The notes below the pieces were generated by a model. That model saw only the letters and a list, made by a program, of their open reading frames with translations. It was not told the DNA's origin and searched no databases. Made by a program: the position numbers and the translations under genes. A stretch of 64,000 nucleotides of DNA from Flavobacteriales bacterium (GTDB lineage: Bacteria > Bacteroidota > Bacteroidia > Flavobacteriales_F > PHOS-HE28): the NCBI GenBank assembly GCA_020635655.1, contig JACJZI010000012.1:56367-120366 (forward strand). Direction: 5' to 3'. This document shows, piece by piece, positions 17,109 to 26,354 of this stretch. The stretch's first letter is position 1. Each line of letters opens with the position of its first letter.

Positions 17109-18737
17109 ATGAGCAACGGAGACCATAGCCTGCAACTGTACATCGGCCGGGAAATGGTGGAAGCGTTCGCGGCGTTCTCCGGTGATCGCAGTTCGTTGCA
17201 CATCGATCCGGAGTTCGGCAGACGCGGCATGTTCGGCGCGAACGTGGTGCATGGCATGCTGCCATTGATGTTCCTGCCCCCGTTGGTCCACAGATCGCTC
17301 GCAAGCGACCGATGGCGCATCGCACGCGCACAGGCGCGATTCCTCCGACCGATCCTGCCCGGAGGGACCGTCCGGCTCACCTGCACCGTCGCCCACGCGG
17401 GTCCGGGTCCCGCAAAGCTGTACTTCGAGGCGCATCGAGGTGATCAGGTCGCCACACGCGGTAGTCTATTGGTCGAACGCGAAGGTCCGGCGGCCCCCTT
17501 GCCCGGTGATCGGCCTGAAGGGCTGATGGTCGAGCGTCCTGACGAGGCCGAACATGCGTTCGACACCATCACCACGGGCATACGCTCCACCCTGAACTTC
17601 CAATGGGGGCCGGAGCAGGCGCGCGCGCTGCGGCAACTCCAGGCGATGGCCGCACCAGCGGTGGAGGTCCATGAGCTTGAAGGTGGTGATCCGGGCGCGT
17701 TCGCTCAGATCGCCCTGCTTTCCACGTTGGTGGGCATGCGGATGCCCGGTCGCACCGCCACGTTCCAGGAATTCGAGCTGGACCTGGAGCACCCACTACC
17801 CGTCGGTGATGGTTCGCTCGCCGCCGAGGTGGGGTTCCGCTCGACCACGGCCCATACCATTGCACAGGACGTGTCGATCCGATCCGGCGACACCGCGATC
17901 GCTCGGGGCAGGGTCTCCGTGCAGGTGGCGCGTCCTCCGTTCGAACCTCCTACCATGGATCAACTCGCAAAAGAGGGAATAGACCTCGGCCTCGCCGGTC
18001 AAGTGGTGCTGATCACCGGGGCCTCACGCGGCATCGGTGCCACCACGGCCAAGCTGTTCGCATTGCACGGCGCACGCGTGGTGATCGATCATCGCGCATC
18101 GGCGAACGAGGCCGACGCCATCGTACGGGAGATCACGGACCATGGCGGTGAGGCCCTGGCGATCCAGGCCGATGTGACGGATGCAGACGCCGTGCGCCGC
18201 ATGGTGGACCAAGTGGAGCGGACCTGGGGACCCGTGGACGTGCTCGTCAACAACGCAGTGGCCAACTTCCGACCGATCCCTTTCCTGGGGACGGCCTGGG
18301 CCGACGTGCAGGCGGATATCGATGTGGTGCTGAAGGGAGCGATCAATACCTCCCAAGCGGTGATACCCGGCTTCCTGACGAAGGGTGGCGGATGCATCGT
18401 GAACGTCTCGACCATCGCCGTGGATGCTCCACCACCGCTCCAAACGAAATACGTTGTGGCCAAGGCCGCCCTCAATGGGCTCTCCCGCGCGCTCGCCGTG
18501 GAGTTCGCCGACCGGAACATCCGGGTGAACATGGTGGTACCCCATTTCGTGGAGACCGACCTGACCAGCGGCCATGGTCGCGTGGCGGTGAACCAGATGA
18601 AGGCCGCCAGCCCCATGAAACGGCTTGCCACCGCCCGTGAAGTGGCCGATGCGATCGTGTTCCTGGCCTCACCACGGGCCGGCTACACCACGGGGCAGCG
18701 ATCGATGGTGACCGGCGGGGCCCTTCCCCTTCTTTGA
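17109..18737 (+). CDS. MaoC-like hydratase fused to an SDR oxidoreductase
   Basis: 542 residues, two enzymes in one chain. Residues 1-280 are hot-dog folds: FSGDRSSLHIDPEF keeps Asp26 and His31, the catalytic pair of R-specific enoyl hydratases, and a second hot-dog-like half follows. Residues 295-542 are a classical short-chain dehydrogenase: TGASRGIG (303-310), NNA (381-383), Ser434 and YVVAK (Tyr448, Lys452). Together they could form or use 3-hydroxyacyl or 3-ketoacyl thioesters on the nearby ACP, in the manner of fatty-acid synthesis or in reverse. Follows FkbH by 33 bases. The direction of the reaction cannot be read from sequence. Confidence 0.85.
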   Translation: MSNGDHSLQLYIGREMVEAFAAFSGDRSSLHIDPEFGRRGMFGANVVHGMLPLMFLPPLVHRSLASDRWRIARAQARFLRPILPGGTVRLTCTVAHAGPGPAKLYFEAHRGDQVATRGSLLVEREGPAAPLPGDRPEGLMVERPDEAEHAFDTITTGIRSTLNFQWGPEQARALRQLQAMAAPAVEVHELEGGDPGAFAQIALLSTLVGMRMPGRTATFQEFELDLEHPLPVGDGSLAAEVGFRSTTAHTIAQDVSIRSGDTAIARGRVSVQVARPPFEPPTMDQLAKEGIDLGLAGQVVLITGASRGIGATTAKLFALHGARVVIDHRASANEADAIVREITDHGGEALAIQADVTDADAVRRMVDQVERTWGPVDVLVNNAVANFRPIPFLGTAWADVQADIDVVLKGAINTSQAVIPGFLTKGGGCIVNVSTIAVDAPPPLQTKYVVAKAALNGLSRALAVEFADRNIRVNMVVPHFVETDLTSGHGRVAVNQMKAASPMKRLATAREVADAIVFLASPRAGYTTGQRSMVTGGALPLL

Positions 18738-18752
18738 TCCCGTGCCGCCGAT

Positions 18753-19808
18753 ATGCCCGCCAAAGACACGCAACGAACGACCATCGTACGCGGATCGGAA
18801 GTACCCCTGGAGGACATCATGGACTTTGCGGCCCGCATGTTCGGCCCCAAGGCCCATCAGGCCAGTGCGGGGTTCTATCACTGGTGCTACGAGGCCAACC
18901 CCAATTGCAAGGATGGGCGGGGGGGGGCGGTGATCGCACGCACCGACAGCGGTCGTGTGGTCGGCATGGTCAACCGGTTGTTCCTGACCTGGGACGTGAA
19001 CGGAACGCTGGTACGGATCCCCGCGATCGGGGATCTGGCCTTGGATCCCGATTCGCGGAAAGGGGGCCTGGGCCTGCGCCTGGTGCTGCAAGCCACGCGC
19101 GATGTGGAACACGCCTTTGTGAACGGATCGAACCCGAACAGTTCACCGTTGTTCCGCGGACTGAAATACCAGGAGATCACGGACGTGTTCTGGGGACGTC
19201 GCGTCATTCACCCCTTGCGCATGTTCCGCCGCCTTGCCATGCACCGCATGTTCGGAACGACGGCCGGACCGCACACGCTGTTCCGGTCATCAGGCCGGAA
19301 CGGGTTCCATGCGAACGCCGATCCTGACGACGACCTGCTCCAGGCGTTGTGCGATCACCTGAACGACGCTCCGGGGAAAGCGAAGCTCCACTGGACCGCG
19401 GAGACGCTGCGCTGGCGCTTCTTTCACCCGATGGGACCGCGGCATGTGCTTTTCCATCGCCCGGGCGACAAGGGCGCGCTCCAGGATGCCGTGCTGCTTT
19501 CCGCAGGCCTGCGCCATGGGATCCAGGTCTGTCGTCCGATCGCATACCGGTGTACCGGTGTGGATGCGTTCAGGGAAATGCTCCGTGTGGTGATCGACGA
19601 ATGCCGCGCGCACGGCATCGATCTACTGGCCGCCTTCACGATCGACAAGAATGAAGCGCGTCTCCTGCAGGCCGTTGGGTCCCGAAGGCAGGATCCGGGA
19701 CCCGCCACGTTCTTCTATCACAAGCGGAAAATGGATGCGGAAATGTTCAGGGGGGCGGCCATCCAGGGCGCGGCATCGGACCTGGGCCTGGAGAGCATCG
19801 CCGGGTGA
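18753..19808 (+). CDS. GNAT-like acyltransferase
   Basis: 351 residues. The N-terminal 160 residues resemble a GNAT fold: GDLALDPDSRKGGLGLRLVLQAT is close to the acetyl-CoA pyrophosphate loop (R/Q-x-x-G-x-G/A), followed by ...NPNSSPLFRGLKYQEI. The C-terminal half looks like a second, degenerate GNAT fold, as in FemAB-type or lysine N-acyltransferase-like proteins. It is the best candidate for the enzyme that transfers the group built on the ACP to a sugar amine. It follows the MaoC-SDR gene by 15 bases. The double-fold reading is an inference. Confidence 0.65.
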   Translation: MPAKDTQRTTIVRGSEVPLEDIMDFAARMFGPKAHQASAGFYHWCYEANPNCKDGRGGAVIARTDSGRVVGMVNRLFLTWDVNGTLVRIPAIGDLALDPDSRKGGLGLRLVLQATRDVEHAFVNGSNPNSSPLFRGLKYQEITDVFWGRRVIHPLRMFRRLAMHRMFGTTAGPHTLFRSSGRNGFHANADPDDDLLQALCDHLNDAPGKAKLHWTAETLRWRFFHPMGPRHVLFHRPGDKGALQDAVLLSAGLRHGIQVCRPIAYRCTGVDAFREMLRVVIDECRAHGIDLLAAFTIDKNEARLLQAVGSRRQDPGPATFFYHKRKMDAEMFRGAAIQGAASDLGLESIAG

Positions 19809-19944
19809 ACCGGGCGTCGGCCCCCGTCGTACATTCGCCCTCCTTTCGCTCGCGCGACCGATGTCCTGGAACAGGGTCCTGCCGCCATGGACGACCCGGG
19901 CTCGCCCGATCCGTGCTCCGATGGCGATACAGAAGATCTGAACC

Positions 19945-21276
19945 ATGTCCCTCAAGCGCGGGATCGTACACACCTTCCTAACCCAGGCCCCGCTGCTGCT
20001 GTTGTTCTTCATCAGCAGTACGCTGATGACCCGGATGCTGGGTGACACCGGGCGCGGTGAGTACGCGGTGATCAACAACCTGACGGCCCTTCTGGCCATG
20101 GTGATGGAACTGGGTGTCGGCTTCAGCATCACCTACTTCACCGCCAGGTCCGTGGAAGGCGAACGCTCCGCCATCGGTACCGCCACGGCCCTGATCCTGG
20201 TGGACATCGTTGTGATCCCCATCGTGCTGTGGACGATGGCCACCTCACCGGTGCTTTCCGATGTGTTCATGCCGAAAGGCCGGACCCATTGGACGTTCTG
20301 GGCCTACGTGCTCAGCTTCACCCTGCTCGGCATCCTGAACAGCGCGATCTCCGGCGCATTCCTGGGTCGCAAGCTGTTCAAGCAGGCGAATTTCATGGCC
20401 CTGTTCTCGGCAGGCCTGGGCACTATCGGCTACACGTCGCTCTATGTTCTTCGCGCTCATGTCCCGGAGGATCGCATGCTTCAGGCCGTCCTGGCCATCA
20501 CCATCACCGTCCTTGCGATCACCTCCATCATCTGGTGCATCCTTTACGCCTGGATGATCGGGACCGTTCCCCGCCCAGCCTGGCAACGGACCGTCTGGTG
20601 GCCGGTGGTCTCGTTCGCGCTGGTGAACCACGCCAGCAACCTGATCAATCTGATCAACTACCGGTTCGATGTGTGGGTGGTGGACCAGTACCACGGGCCA
20701 TCGGAGCTGGGGCTCTATGCCGTGGCAGTGGGATTGGGCCAGCTGCTCTTCAACATCCCCATGCCGTTCGTGCGCGTGGTGCAACCCTATCTGTTCGGCC
20801 AACGCGAGAACGAGATGATCGCCCGATTCAAGGCCATCAGTCGCCTGAACTTCACTTTCATCGCTTTGTCCGCCGTGGCCCTCGCATTGGTGGCCCCCTG
20901 GGTGGTGCCCCGGCTCTTCGGGGCCGTGTTCGCCCGTTCGGTGGCACCGCTCTACATCCTTCTGCCCGGCATCCTTTTCAGCGGGGCCACCAAACTGTTG
21001 GCCATCCTGGTGGTGCAGGGTGGTCTGCAACGGTTCAATCTCCTGGCGACGGCGATCGGCGCGGTGATCACCATCGGCCTGGACCTGCTCCTGATCCCGC
21101 ATTGGGGCATCAATGGTGCCGCCTTCGTTTCCTCGATATCCTATCTGGGCATCTTCGTGACCGTGCTGATCGTGATCCGGACCCGCATGGGCATCCGGGT
21201 GCACGACATCTTCCTGACGAAATTCTCCGACGTTGCGTTCCTTCGCGGACCGGTACGCACCCGCGTCGGCCAATGA
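19945..21276 (+). CDS. Polysaccharide flippase, MATE/Wzx-like
   Basis: 443 residues with about twelve hydrophobic helices spread along the whole chain, a basic start (MSLKRG) and the TRMLGDTGRGEYAVINNL loop typical of polysaccharide exporters of the MOP superfamily. It would move lipid-linked glycan units across the inner membrane. It follows the acyl-decoration module by 136 bases and precedes a methyltransferase. A TACATTCG element at 19830-19837 could be its own promoter. Confidence 0.85.
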   Translation: MSLKRGIVHTFLTQAPLLLLFFISSTLMTRMLGDTGRGEYAVINNLTALLAMVMELGVGFSITYFTARSVEGERSAIGTATALILVDIVVIPIVLWTMATSPVLSDVFMPKGRTHWTFWAYVLSFTLLGILNSAISGAFLGRKLFKQANFMALFSAGLGTIGYTSLYVLRAHVPEDRMLQAVLAITITVLAITSIIWCILYAWMIGTVPRPAWQRTVWWPVVSFALVNHASNLINLINYRFDVWVVDQYHGPSELGLYAVAVGLGQLLFNIPMPFVRVVQPYLFGQRENEMIARFKAISRLNFTFIALSAVALALVAPWVVPRLFGAVFARSVAPLYILLPGILFSGATKLLAILVVQGGLQRFNLLATAIGAVITIGLDLLLIPHWGINGAAFVSSISYLGIFVTVLIVIRTRMGIRVHDIFLTKFSDVAFLRGPVRTRVGQ

Positions 21277-21374
21277 TAGCGCATCTCGACCCCCTGGCGA
21301 GCCCCGATGGCATGGCGATGGACGCACGCTTCCAAGGGTGCTGTTGAGACGGTGCGAACACTGGAACAGATCCG

Positions 21375-22130
21375 ATGAAACGCACCCTTCGCAGTTCGCT
21401 CCTCCGGCTCACCAAGTACCTGAGCCTTCCGCACAAGGTGAAATGGAAGGTCGGTGCGCTGGACGAGATCGCCTTCTGGGACGATCATATCGCGAAATAC
21501 TATGCCTCGACGGATGGCGTGCCCAAGGATGCCAACGCGCGGTTCCGGGTCGATCCATCGGCGCCGCTCCAAAAGGAGCTCGCGGACCTGTTGACCGATG
21601 TGCGGGACCCCGTCGTTCGCCTGCTGGATGTCGGGGCAGGCCCCTTTTCACGCATGGGCAAGACCCTGGCTGGCCATACGGTCGAGCTCACCGCGGTCGA
21701 TCCGCTGACCACTGCCTATGCGCGTCTCTATGAGAAACACAATGTGTTCCCACCTGTCCGCCCCATGGAAGGACGGGGCGAGGACCTCCGATCGCTCTTC
21801 CCGGCCGACCATTTCCACCTGGCCCATGCCAACAATTGCCTGGACCATGGCTACGACCCGATCCGTTCCGTCCAGCAAATGGTGGAGGTGGTCCGTCCCG
21901 GCGGTCATGTCTACCTGCGTCATGAGGTGAACGTGGCCCAGGGGGCGGGCTACATGGGCATGCATCAATGGAACTTCCACCTGGACGACCAAGGGAACTT
22001 CACGATCAGTGACAAGCATCGCTCCGTGGACATGGTGCGCCTGCTGGGCCCCGATGTGACCGTGACCTCGCGCACGGAAGGCCTGTTCCTGATCACGGTG
22101 ATCCACAAACACGACCAGCGGATCAACTGA
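21375..22130 (+). CDS. Class I SAM-dependent methyltransferase
   Basis: 251 residues. RLLDVGAGPFSRMGKTLAG is motif I, LTAVDPLTTAYARLY motif II, HLAHANNCLDHGYDPIRS the motif IV region, and MVEVVRPGGHVYLRHEVN motif V/VI. The CLDHxxDP pattern resembles methyltransferases that cap or modify O-antigen chains. The N-terminal 60 residues are basic and may bind the membrane or a glycolipid. It ends 10 bases before the stop of the convergent methyltransferase-glycosyltransferase fusion. Substrate unknown. Confidence 0.8.
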   Translation: MKRTLRSSLLRLTKYLSLPHKVKWKVGALDEIAFWDDHIAKYYASTDGVPKDANARFRVDPSAPLQKELADLLTDVRDPVVRLLDVGAGPFSRMGKTLAGHTVELTAVDPLTTAYARLYEKHNVFPPVRPMEGRGEDLRSLFPADHFHLAHANNCLDHGYDPIRSVQQMVEVVRPGGHVYLRHEVNVAQGAGYMGMHQWNFHLDDQGNFTISDKHRSVDMVRLLGPDVTVTSRTEGLFLITVIHKHDQRIN

Positions 22131-22140
22131 CCTCCTGGGG

Positions 22141-24099
22141 TCAGCCGACCTTCGCCCGTGACCGGTCCGGATCCCCGGCCGACACGACCTCTTCGTACAC
22201 GCGCATGAGCTGGCGGGCGACGCTGTCCTCGGAGAAGTGTTCGGAAGCCGCAGCCGCGATCGCGCGCCGATCGAATGTGATCTGTCCGCTGATGATCCGC
22301 TCCAGGGAATCCGCGAATTCCTGGACATCACCCGGTCTGCACAGCACACCGTTCGTTCCATCGACCAGCTCGGGCACTCCGTTCACCGCGTGGCTCAGGA
22401 CCGGCGTGCCACACGCCAGGCTCTCGATGATGATGCAGGGCAGGTTCTCGGCCTTGGTCGGATGAACCAGCAGGTGCGCCCTGCCGAGGTGCTTCGCCAC
22501 CTCCGCCTTGCTTTGATAACCCAGGAACCGGATGTTTACGCGGTCCTTCAGGGCACGGGCACGTTCCTGCACCGCGTCCATGAAACTGCCATCACCGATC
22601 CAATCGATCTCCAACTGACCTGCGATATCCGCCGGCAGTCGCTCCAGCGCATCCATGAACGTCATGGGGTCCTTGTTGCCCGACCACCTTGCCGCCAGCA
22701 CGATCCGGAACGGTGGCGGTGGTCCGATCTCCCCGGGAACGAAAAGCGTTGAAGCCACGTTGGGCACCACTTCGATCTTCTCCCCGGGCACGCCATAGTC
22801 CGCCATCAGTGTGCGCGCCAGGTCCTCTGACACAGGCAGCACCTTCTTGACCGAAGGATGTGCGAACCAGGTGGCGATGCGCTTGCGCACCTCGGCCGGC
22901 TCACCATGCACCCCCGTATTGATGCCCGTATGGTAGTAGGTGCTGTGCTCCGTGATCACCACCGGCAGGCCCCGCTCCTGGGCCACCTGCAGGAACGCGG
23001 TCGTTGGTGGTGTGCGGACATGCACGTGGGCCACGCTGAAATGGAAACGGTCCCCCAGATCGTCCAGCACGCGGCGGTAGGAACGCCGAACAAGGGCATC
23101 GTGCAGTCCGAACCGCCTTGCTGGAAAACGGACCACGGCATCACACACCAGCAGATCGCCATCGGAGGATTCATGGTAGGTGACACCGGCGGTCCTGGCC
23201 TTCTCCATGGTCACACGGACCACCACCACCCTCCGATGCCTGGACAGGGCGATGGCATGTTCGCGCACATAGACCCCGTAATGCGGGTTCGATGGCAGGG
23301 GCCACCAATCCACGATGAACAGCACGGCCTCCTGTGTGCCGCGTCCATCCGGTCCCGTCACCTTGCCGGCCTTCGGGCGCGACAGTCTTTCCTTGATCCG
23401 TGTGGTCACCGGGCGTTTCAATGGCGCGATCGCAAAAGGCAGTTCATTGCTGTACCGTTCGATGAAAAGGACCGCCGCGTCCACGCTGGTGGTCCAGAGC
23501 GCGTAGTGCTCCGCGGAACGGAGGTAGAGACCTGCATCGGCGAGCTTCGGTACCAGTTCAGCAAGGTGGATGGGCTGGTCGATGACCTGCAGCTTCTCCG
23601 GATGATGGCGCTGCAACCATTCGATGTGCTGGGGTGAGGGGATATGCACCACAATGGTGCCCTCCGGCGCCAGAAGGCGCGCCAGCTTCCCGAAGAGGGC
23701 GGCGTGATCGGCCTTGGGGATATGCTCCAGCACATCGGGGAGCACGATCAGGTCGAACGGCCCCTGCAGGGCGAGTTCCAGGATATCACCGGCAATGAAC
23801 TCCACTTGGGACCGCCCGGCCAACCGCTTTCGGGCGATCTCAACGCTCTTGGGACTGATGTCGATCGCCAGGATGCGCCCTTCGGTCACCACCTGGGCCA
23901 TGAGCTCCGTTTGGGTCCCCACACCACAACCGATCTCCAACACCCTGGACCGCGCATGCGATCCGGCCTTGGCAAGCCACCCCATGATCCGTCGGTGGCG
24001 TTCGTTCACGCCCACCGCCACCTGCCTGCCGGCATAGTCGTCATAGTACCGGCTGACCTCGTCGGGGCTCCTGGTGTTCGAGGGTCGCTGCTTCACCAT
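22141..24099 (-). CDS. Fusion of SAM methyltransferase and GT4 glycosyltransferase
   Basis: 652 residues. Residues 1-240 are a class I methyltransferase: VLEIGCGVGTQTE (53-65), ILAIDISPKSVEIA, DLIVLPDVLEHIPKADH and LLAPEGTIVVHIPSP. Residues 260-652 are a complete GT4 glycosyltransferase: an N-terminal domain from VLFIVDWWPLPSNPHYGVYVREHAIAL, then VVITEHSTYYHTG, FRIVLAARWSGNKDP, and the donor site KAENLPCIIIESL with the E-x7-E pattern. One chain therefore could add a sugar and methylate it or its acceptor. A TATATTTG element at 24228-24235 points to it. The frame is clean across the joint, so this is a real fusion in this sequence. Confidence 0.88.
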   Translation of the reverse strand: MVKQRPSNTRSPDEVSRYYDDYAGRQVAVGVNERHRRIMGWLAKAGSHARSRVLEIGCGVGTQTELMAQVVTEGRILAIDISPKSVEIARKRLAGRSQVEFIAGDILELALQGPFDLIVLPDVLEHIPKADHAALFGKLARLLAPEGTIVVHIPSPQHIEWLQRHHPEKLQVIDQPIHLAELVPKLADAGLYLRSAEHYALWTTSVDAAVLFIERYSNELPFAIAPLKRPVTTRIKERLSRPKAGKVTGPDGRGTQEAVLFIVDWWPLPSNPHYGVYVREHAIALSRHRRVVVVRVTMEKARTAGVTYHESSDGDLLVCDAVVRFPARRFGLHDALVRRSYRRVLDDLGDRFHFSVAHVHVRTPPTTAFLQVAQERGLPVVITEHSTYYHTGINTGVHGEPAEVRKRIATWFAHPSVKKVLPVSEDLARTLMADYGVPGEKIEVVPNVASTLFVPGEIGPPPPFRIVLAARWSGNKDPMTFMDALERLPADIAGQLEIDWIGDGSFMDAVQERARALKDRVNIRFLGYQSKAEVAKHLGRAHLLVHPTKAENLPCIIIESLACGTPVLSHAVNGVPELVDGTNGVLCRPGDVQEFADSLERIISGQITFDRRAIAAAASEHFSEDSVARQLMRVYEEVVSAGDPDRSRAKVG

Positions 24100-24227
24100 T
24101 TGGGGATCATCGAGGGCGGCGCGGACCCATCATCGAACGGACCTTCCCGGTCACCTTCCTTGGGCGTGCCTGAGCCGCTGTTCTTTCGCGCTTGTGCCGA
24201 CCGAACGAAGTCATCCGCACGGCACCC

Positions 24228-24235
24228 CAAATATA
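24228..24235 (-). promoter_or_regulatory. -7 element (TATATTTG)
   Basis: Perfect TAnnTTTG on the minus strand, 128 bases before the fusion gene's ATG at 24099. The remaining non-coding bases between 24100 and 24339 show no gene. Confidence 0.45.
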
Positions 24236-24339
24236 TCCACGGGGAACCGGCCGCAGGATGCCGGACGGTCCACGCCATCGCGCTCCCCGGACACCTGTGC
24301 ATGATCCGGCCCTGCGGACCGTGAGCGTAAACTTGCCAC

Positions 24340-25188
24340 ATGTCCGGCGCGCCCCTGATCAGCATCATCATGCCGGCACGGAATGCGGCAGGGCTGATCG
24401 CCGAGGCCATCACCTCCGTGCTGGGACAGACCTGGCACAATTGGGAGCTATTGGTGGTGGACAACAACAGCGAGGACGGGACCAGCCAGGTGGTGCGTTC
24501 CTTCAGCGATGAACGGATCACGCTGATCCACGAACCAAGGAGGGGCGTGGGGCATGCCCGCAATGCCGCCCTGATCAGGATGCGGGGCGATCTCTATTGC
24601 TTTCTCGATGCGGATGACCGCCTCCCGCCCACAAGCCTGGCCGATCGGGCCGAGCTCATCCTGGCGGACCCGAAGGTGCACTTCGCGGATGGCCCCCTGG
24701 TCATGTTCAAGCCACCGGGCACTCCGGTCCGTACCATCCGACCCACCTTCCGGGGGGCGCCGTTGCCGGAGCTCCTGACGTTGAGCGGCAGGTGTTTCCT
24801 CGGCCCGACATGGATGATCCGGCGTGCACCGGGAGCAGTGCCCTTGTTCCGCACGGACATGACCCATGCGGAGGACCTGTTCTACTACATGAGCATCGCC
24901 CACCAGGGACTTTACGACCACGTGGATCGTCCCGTACTCCATTACCGGGTCGGCCACGTGTCCGCCATGAGCGACCTCGATGGTCTGCATCAGGGGTATC
25001 GCCAGCTCATCCAGGGCATGCGCACGCTGCAGCCGCCACCGGAGGAGGCCACGATCGCAAGGGCCTGGGACCGCATCCGGTCCATCATGTGGCGGAGCTA
25101 TGCGAAGCGAGGTCGTTTTCTCGCGACCTGGAAAGCCTATTTCGAACCGGCACCGGACGCTTCCGCTCCTGAAAAGATCTCCGCGTAG
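24340..25188 (+). CDS. Family 2 glycosyltransferase (GT-A fold)
   Basis: 282 residues. LISIIMPARNAAGLIAEAI opens the GT2 fold, WELLVVDNNSEDGT is the nucleotide-binding region, and CFLDADDRLPP holds the D-x-D metal motif. Middle residues include HAEDLFYYMSIA, matching the E/D-D catalytic base region of inverting GT2 enzymes. No transmembrane helices, so it acts at the inner face of the membrane. Its 3' end overlaps the convergent GT4 gene by 52 bases. Sugar donor not predictable. Confidence 0.88.
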   Translation: MSGAPLISIIMPARNAAGLIAEAITSVLGQTWHNWELLVVDNNSEDGTSQVVRSFSDERITLIHEPRRGVGHARNAALIRMRGDLYCFLDADDRLPPTSLADRAELILADPKVHFADGPLVMFKPPGTPVRTIRPTFRGAPLPELLTLSGRCFLGPTWMIRRAPGAVPLFRTDMTHAEDLFYYMSIAHQGLYDHVDRPVLHYRVGHVSAMSDLDGLHQGYRQLIQGMRTLQPPPEEATIARAWDRIRSIMWRSYAKRGRFLATWKAYFEPAPDASAPEKISA

Positions 25189-26354
25189 ACACGTCGTGCG
25201 ATATCGAGGCTGCGGAACTCCCTGGCCAGGTCCATGATCTCCTGGCGGGCCACACCCTGTTCGACGAGTTCACGCATATGGATCAATGCACGCTTCACCG
25301 CTCCCGGATCGGTCATGTCACAGATGGCGCCCGCCCATGGGCGTTCACGAATGATCCAATGATCGTCCGAAACCTTGTCGGTGAGCAGGATGGGCAGCCC
25401 GTTCGCCCAATATTCGCCGTTCTTCACGGGCGATTGGTACAGGCCGGCCGGGATCTGCCGGATCGTGGAAAATGCGAGGTCCGCCGCGGACAGCCACATG
25501 GGCACGTCGCGATGGGGCACGGCCCGCACCACGGCCCTGTCGCTGGGTATCCCTGAACGCTGCAGCCTCGAACGGATGCGGTCCGCGGGATCGATCGAGA
25601 TGATCACGAGCCGGAACCGGGCACCGAAAAGGGAGAACGCCTGATCGAACACGGCGAAGGCCTCATCATCATAGTACAGGCCACCGAACTTGCCCACATA
25701 GATGCCGACCCTCAGGCTTTCATCCCAGCCCTGCTCTTCGCGTATGCGGGCACGGTCGGCGGCATCGTAGGCGAACCGTTCCGTATCCACGATGGAGGGG
25801 ATCACCTGCAGGCGTTCCGGTGGCACACCTTCCTCGATGAGCTTGCTTCGATGGTTCTGCGTGACGGTGACCAATAGCCGGGCGTGATGCTTTTCAGCCT
25901 CACCGAAATAGCGGGCGATCCGGTAGTAAGGTCCGTTCGCTGACCAGACCCCGGAGCCGAGCATGTACTCGGAATGTGGTTCGTAGGACTCGACCATGTA
26001 TGGCACTCCCGTGAGGCGATGCACCAGATGGGCCATGCCAGCGGCGATGGCCGCCTTGGCGTTGATCAGGTCATACTTCCCGCGATGCACCTCCCGAACG
26101 AGCTGGACCGTTGACCGCATGAAGAACTCGATCCGGGAAAGCGCACCGAAGCGTGCGCCGTACATGCGCAGGGGCAGGTGATGGACCTTGGGGATGCCCA
26201 GGTCCCTGGCATTCCCCCTTCGGTCGCGTTCCACCGTCACGAGCGTCACACGTTCGATGGACGGTATTCCGGACATGATGCGCAGGTAGGGTAGAATGGT
26301 GGAATCCGTAAGCGGTTCGTTGACGCTCCAATAGCTGATGAAGAGGATCCTCAT
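25137..26354 (-). CDS. Glycosyltransferase (GT4-like)
   Basis: 405 residues. The start MRILFISYWSVNEPLTDST is the usual first strand of GT-B enzymes. The C-terminal domain begins at RVGIYVGKFGGLYYDDEAF and continues to VPMWLSAADLAFSTIRQIPAGLYQSPVKNGEYWANGLPILL, whose K-x-x-E-Y-W-A-x-G-L block fits the donor-binding region. Its ATG overlaps the stop of the upstream polymerase-like gene (ATGA, 26351-26354), so the pair is coupled. The tail-to-tail overlap with the GT2 gene makes the last 17 codons antisense to that gene. Confidence 0.83.
   Translation of the reverse strand: MRILFISYWSVNEPLTDSTILPYLRIMSGIPSIERVTLVTVERDRRGNARDLGIPKVHHLPLRMYGARFGALSRIEFFMRSTVQLVREVHRGKYDLINAKAAIAAGMAHLVHRLTGVPYMVESYEPHSEYMLGSGVWSANGPYYRIARYFGEAEKHHARLLVTVTQNHRSKLIEEGVPPERLQVIPSIVDTERFAYDAADRARIREEQGWDESLRVGIYVGKFGGLYYDDEAFAVFDQAFSLFGARFRLVIISIDPADRIRSRLQRSGIPSDRAVVRAVPHRDVPMWLSAADLAFSTIRQIPAGLYQSPVKNGEYWANGLPILLTDKVSDDHWIIRERPWAGAICDMTDPGAVKRALIHMRELVEQGVARQEIMDLAREFRSLDIARRVYAEIFSGAEASGAGSK

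Noticed and set aside
19861..19941. 26-codon frame ending 3 bases before the flippase start, with TACATTCG upstream
   Set aside because: Could be a leader peptide, but composition is unremarkable and no family supports it.
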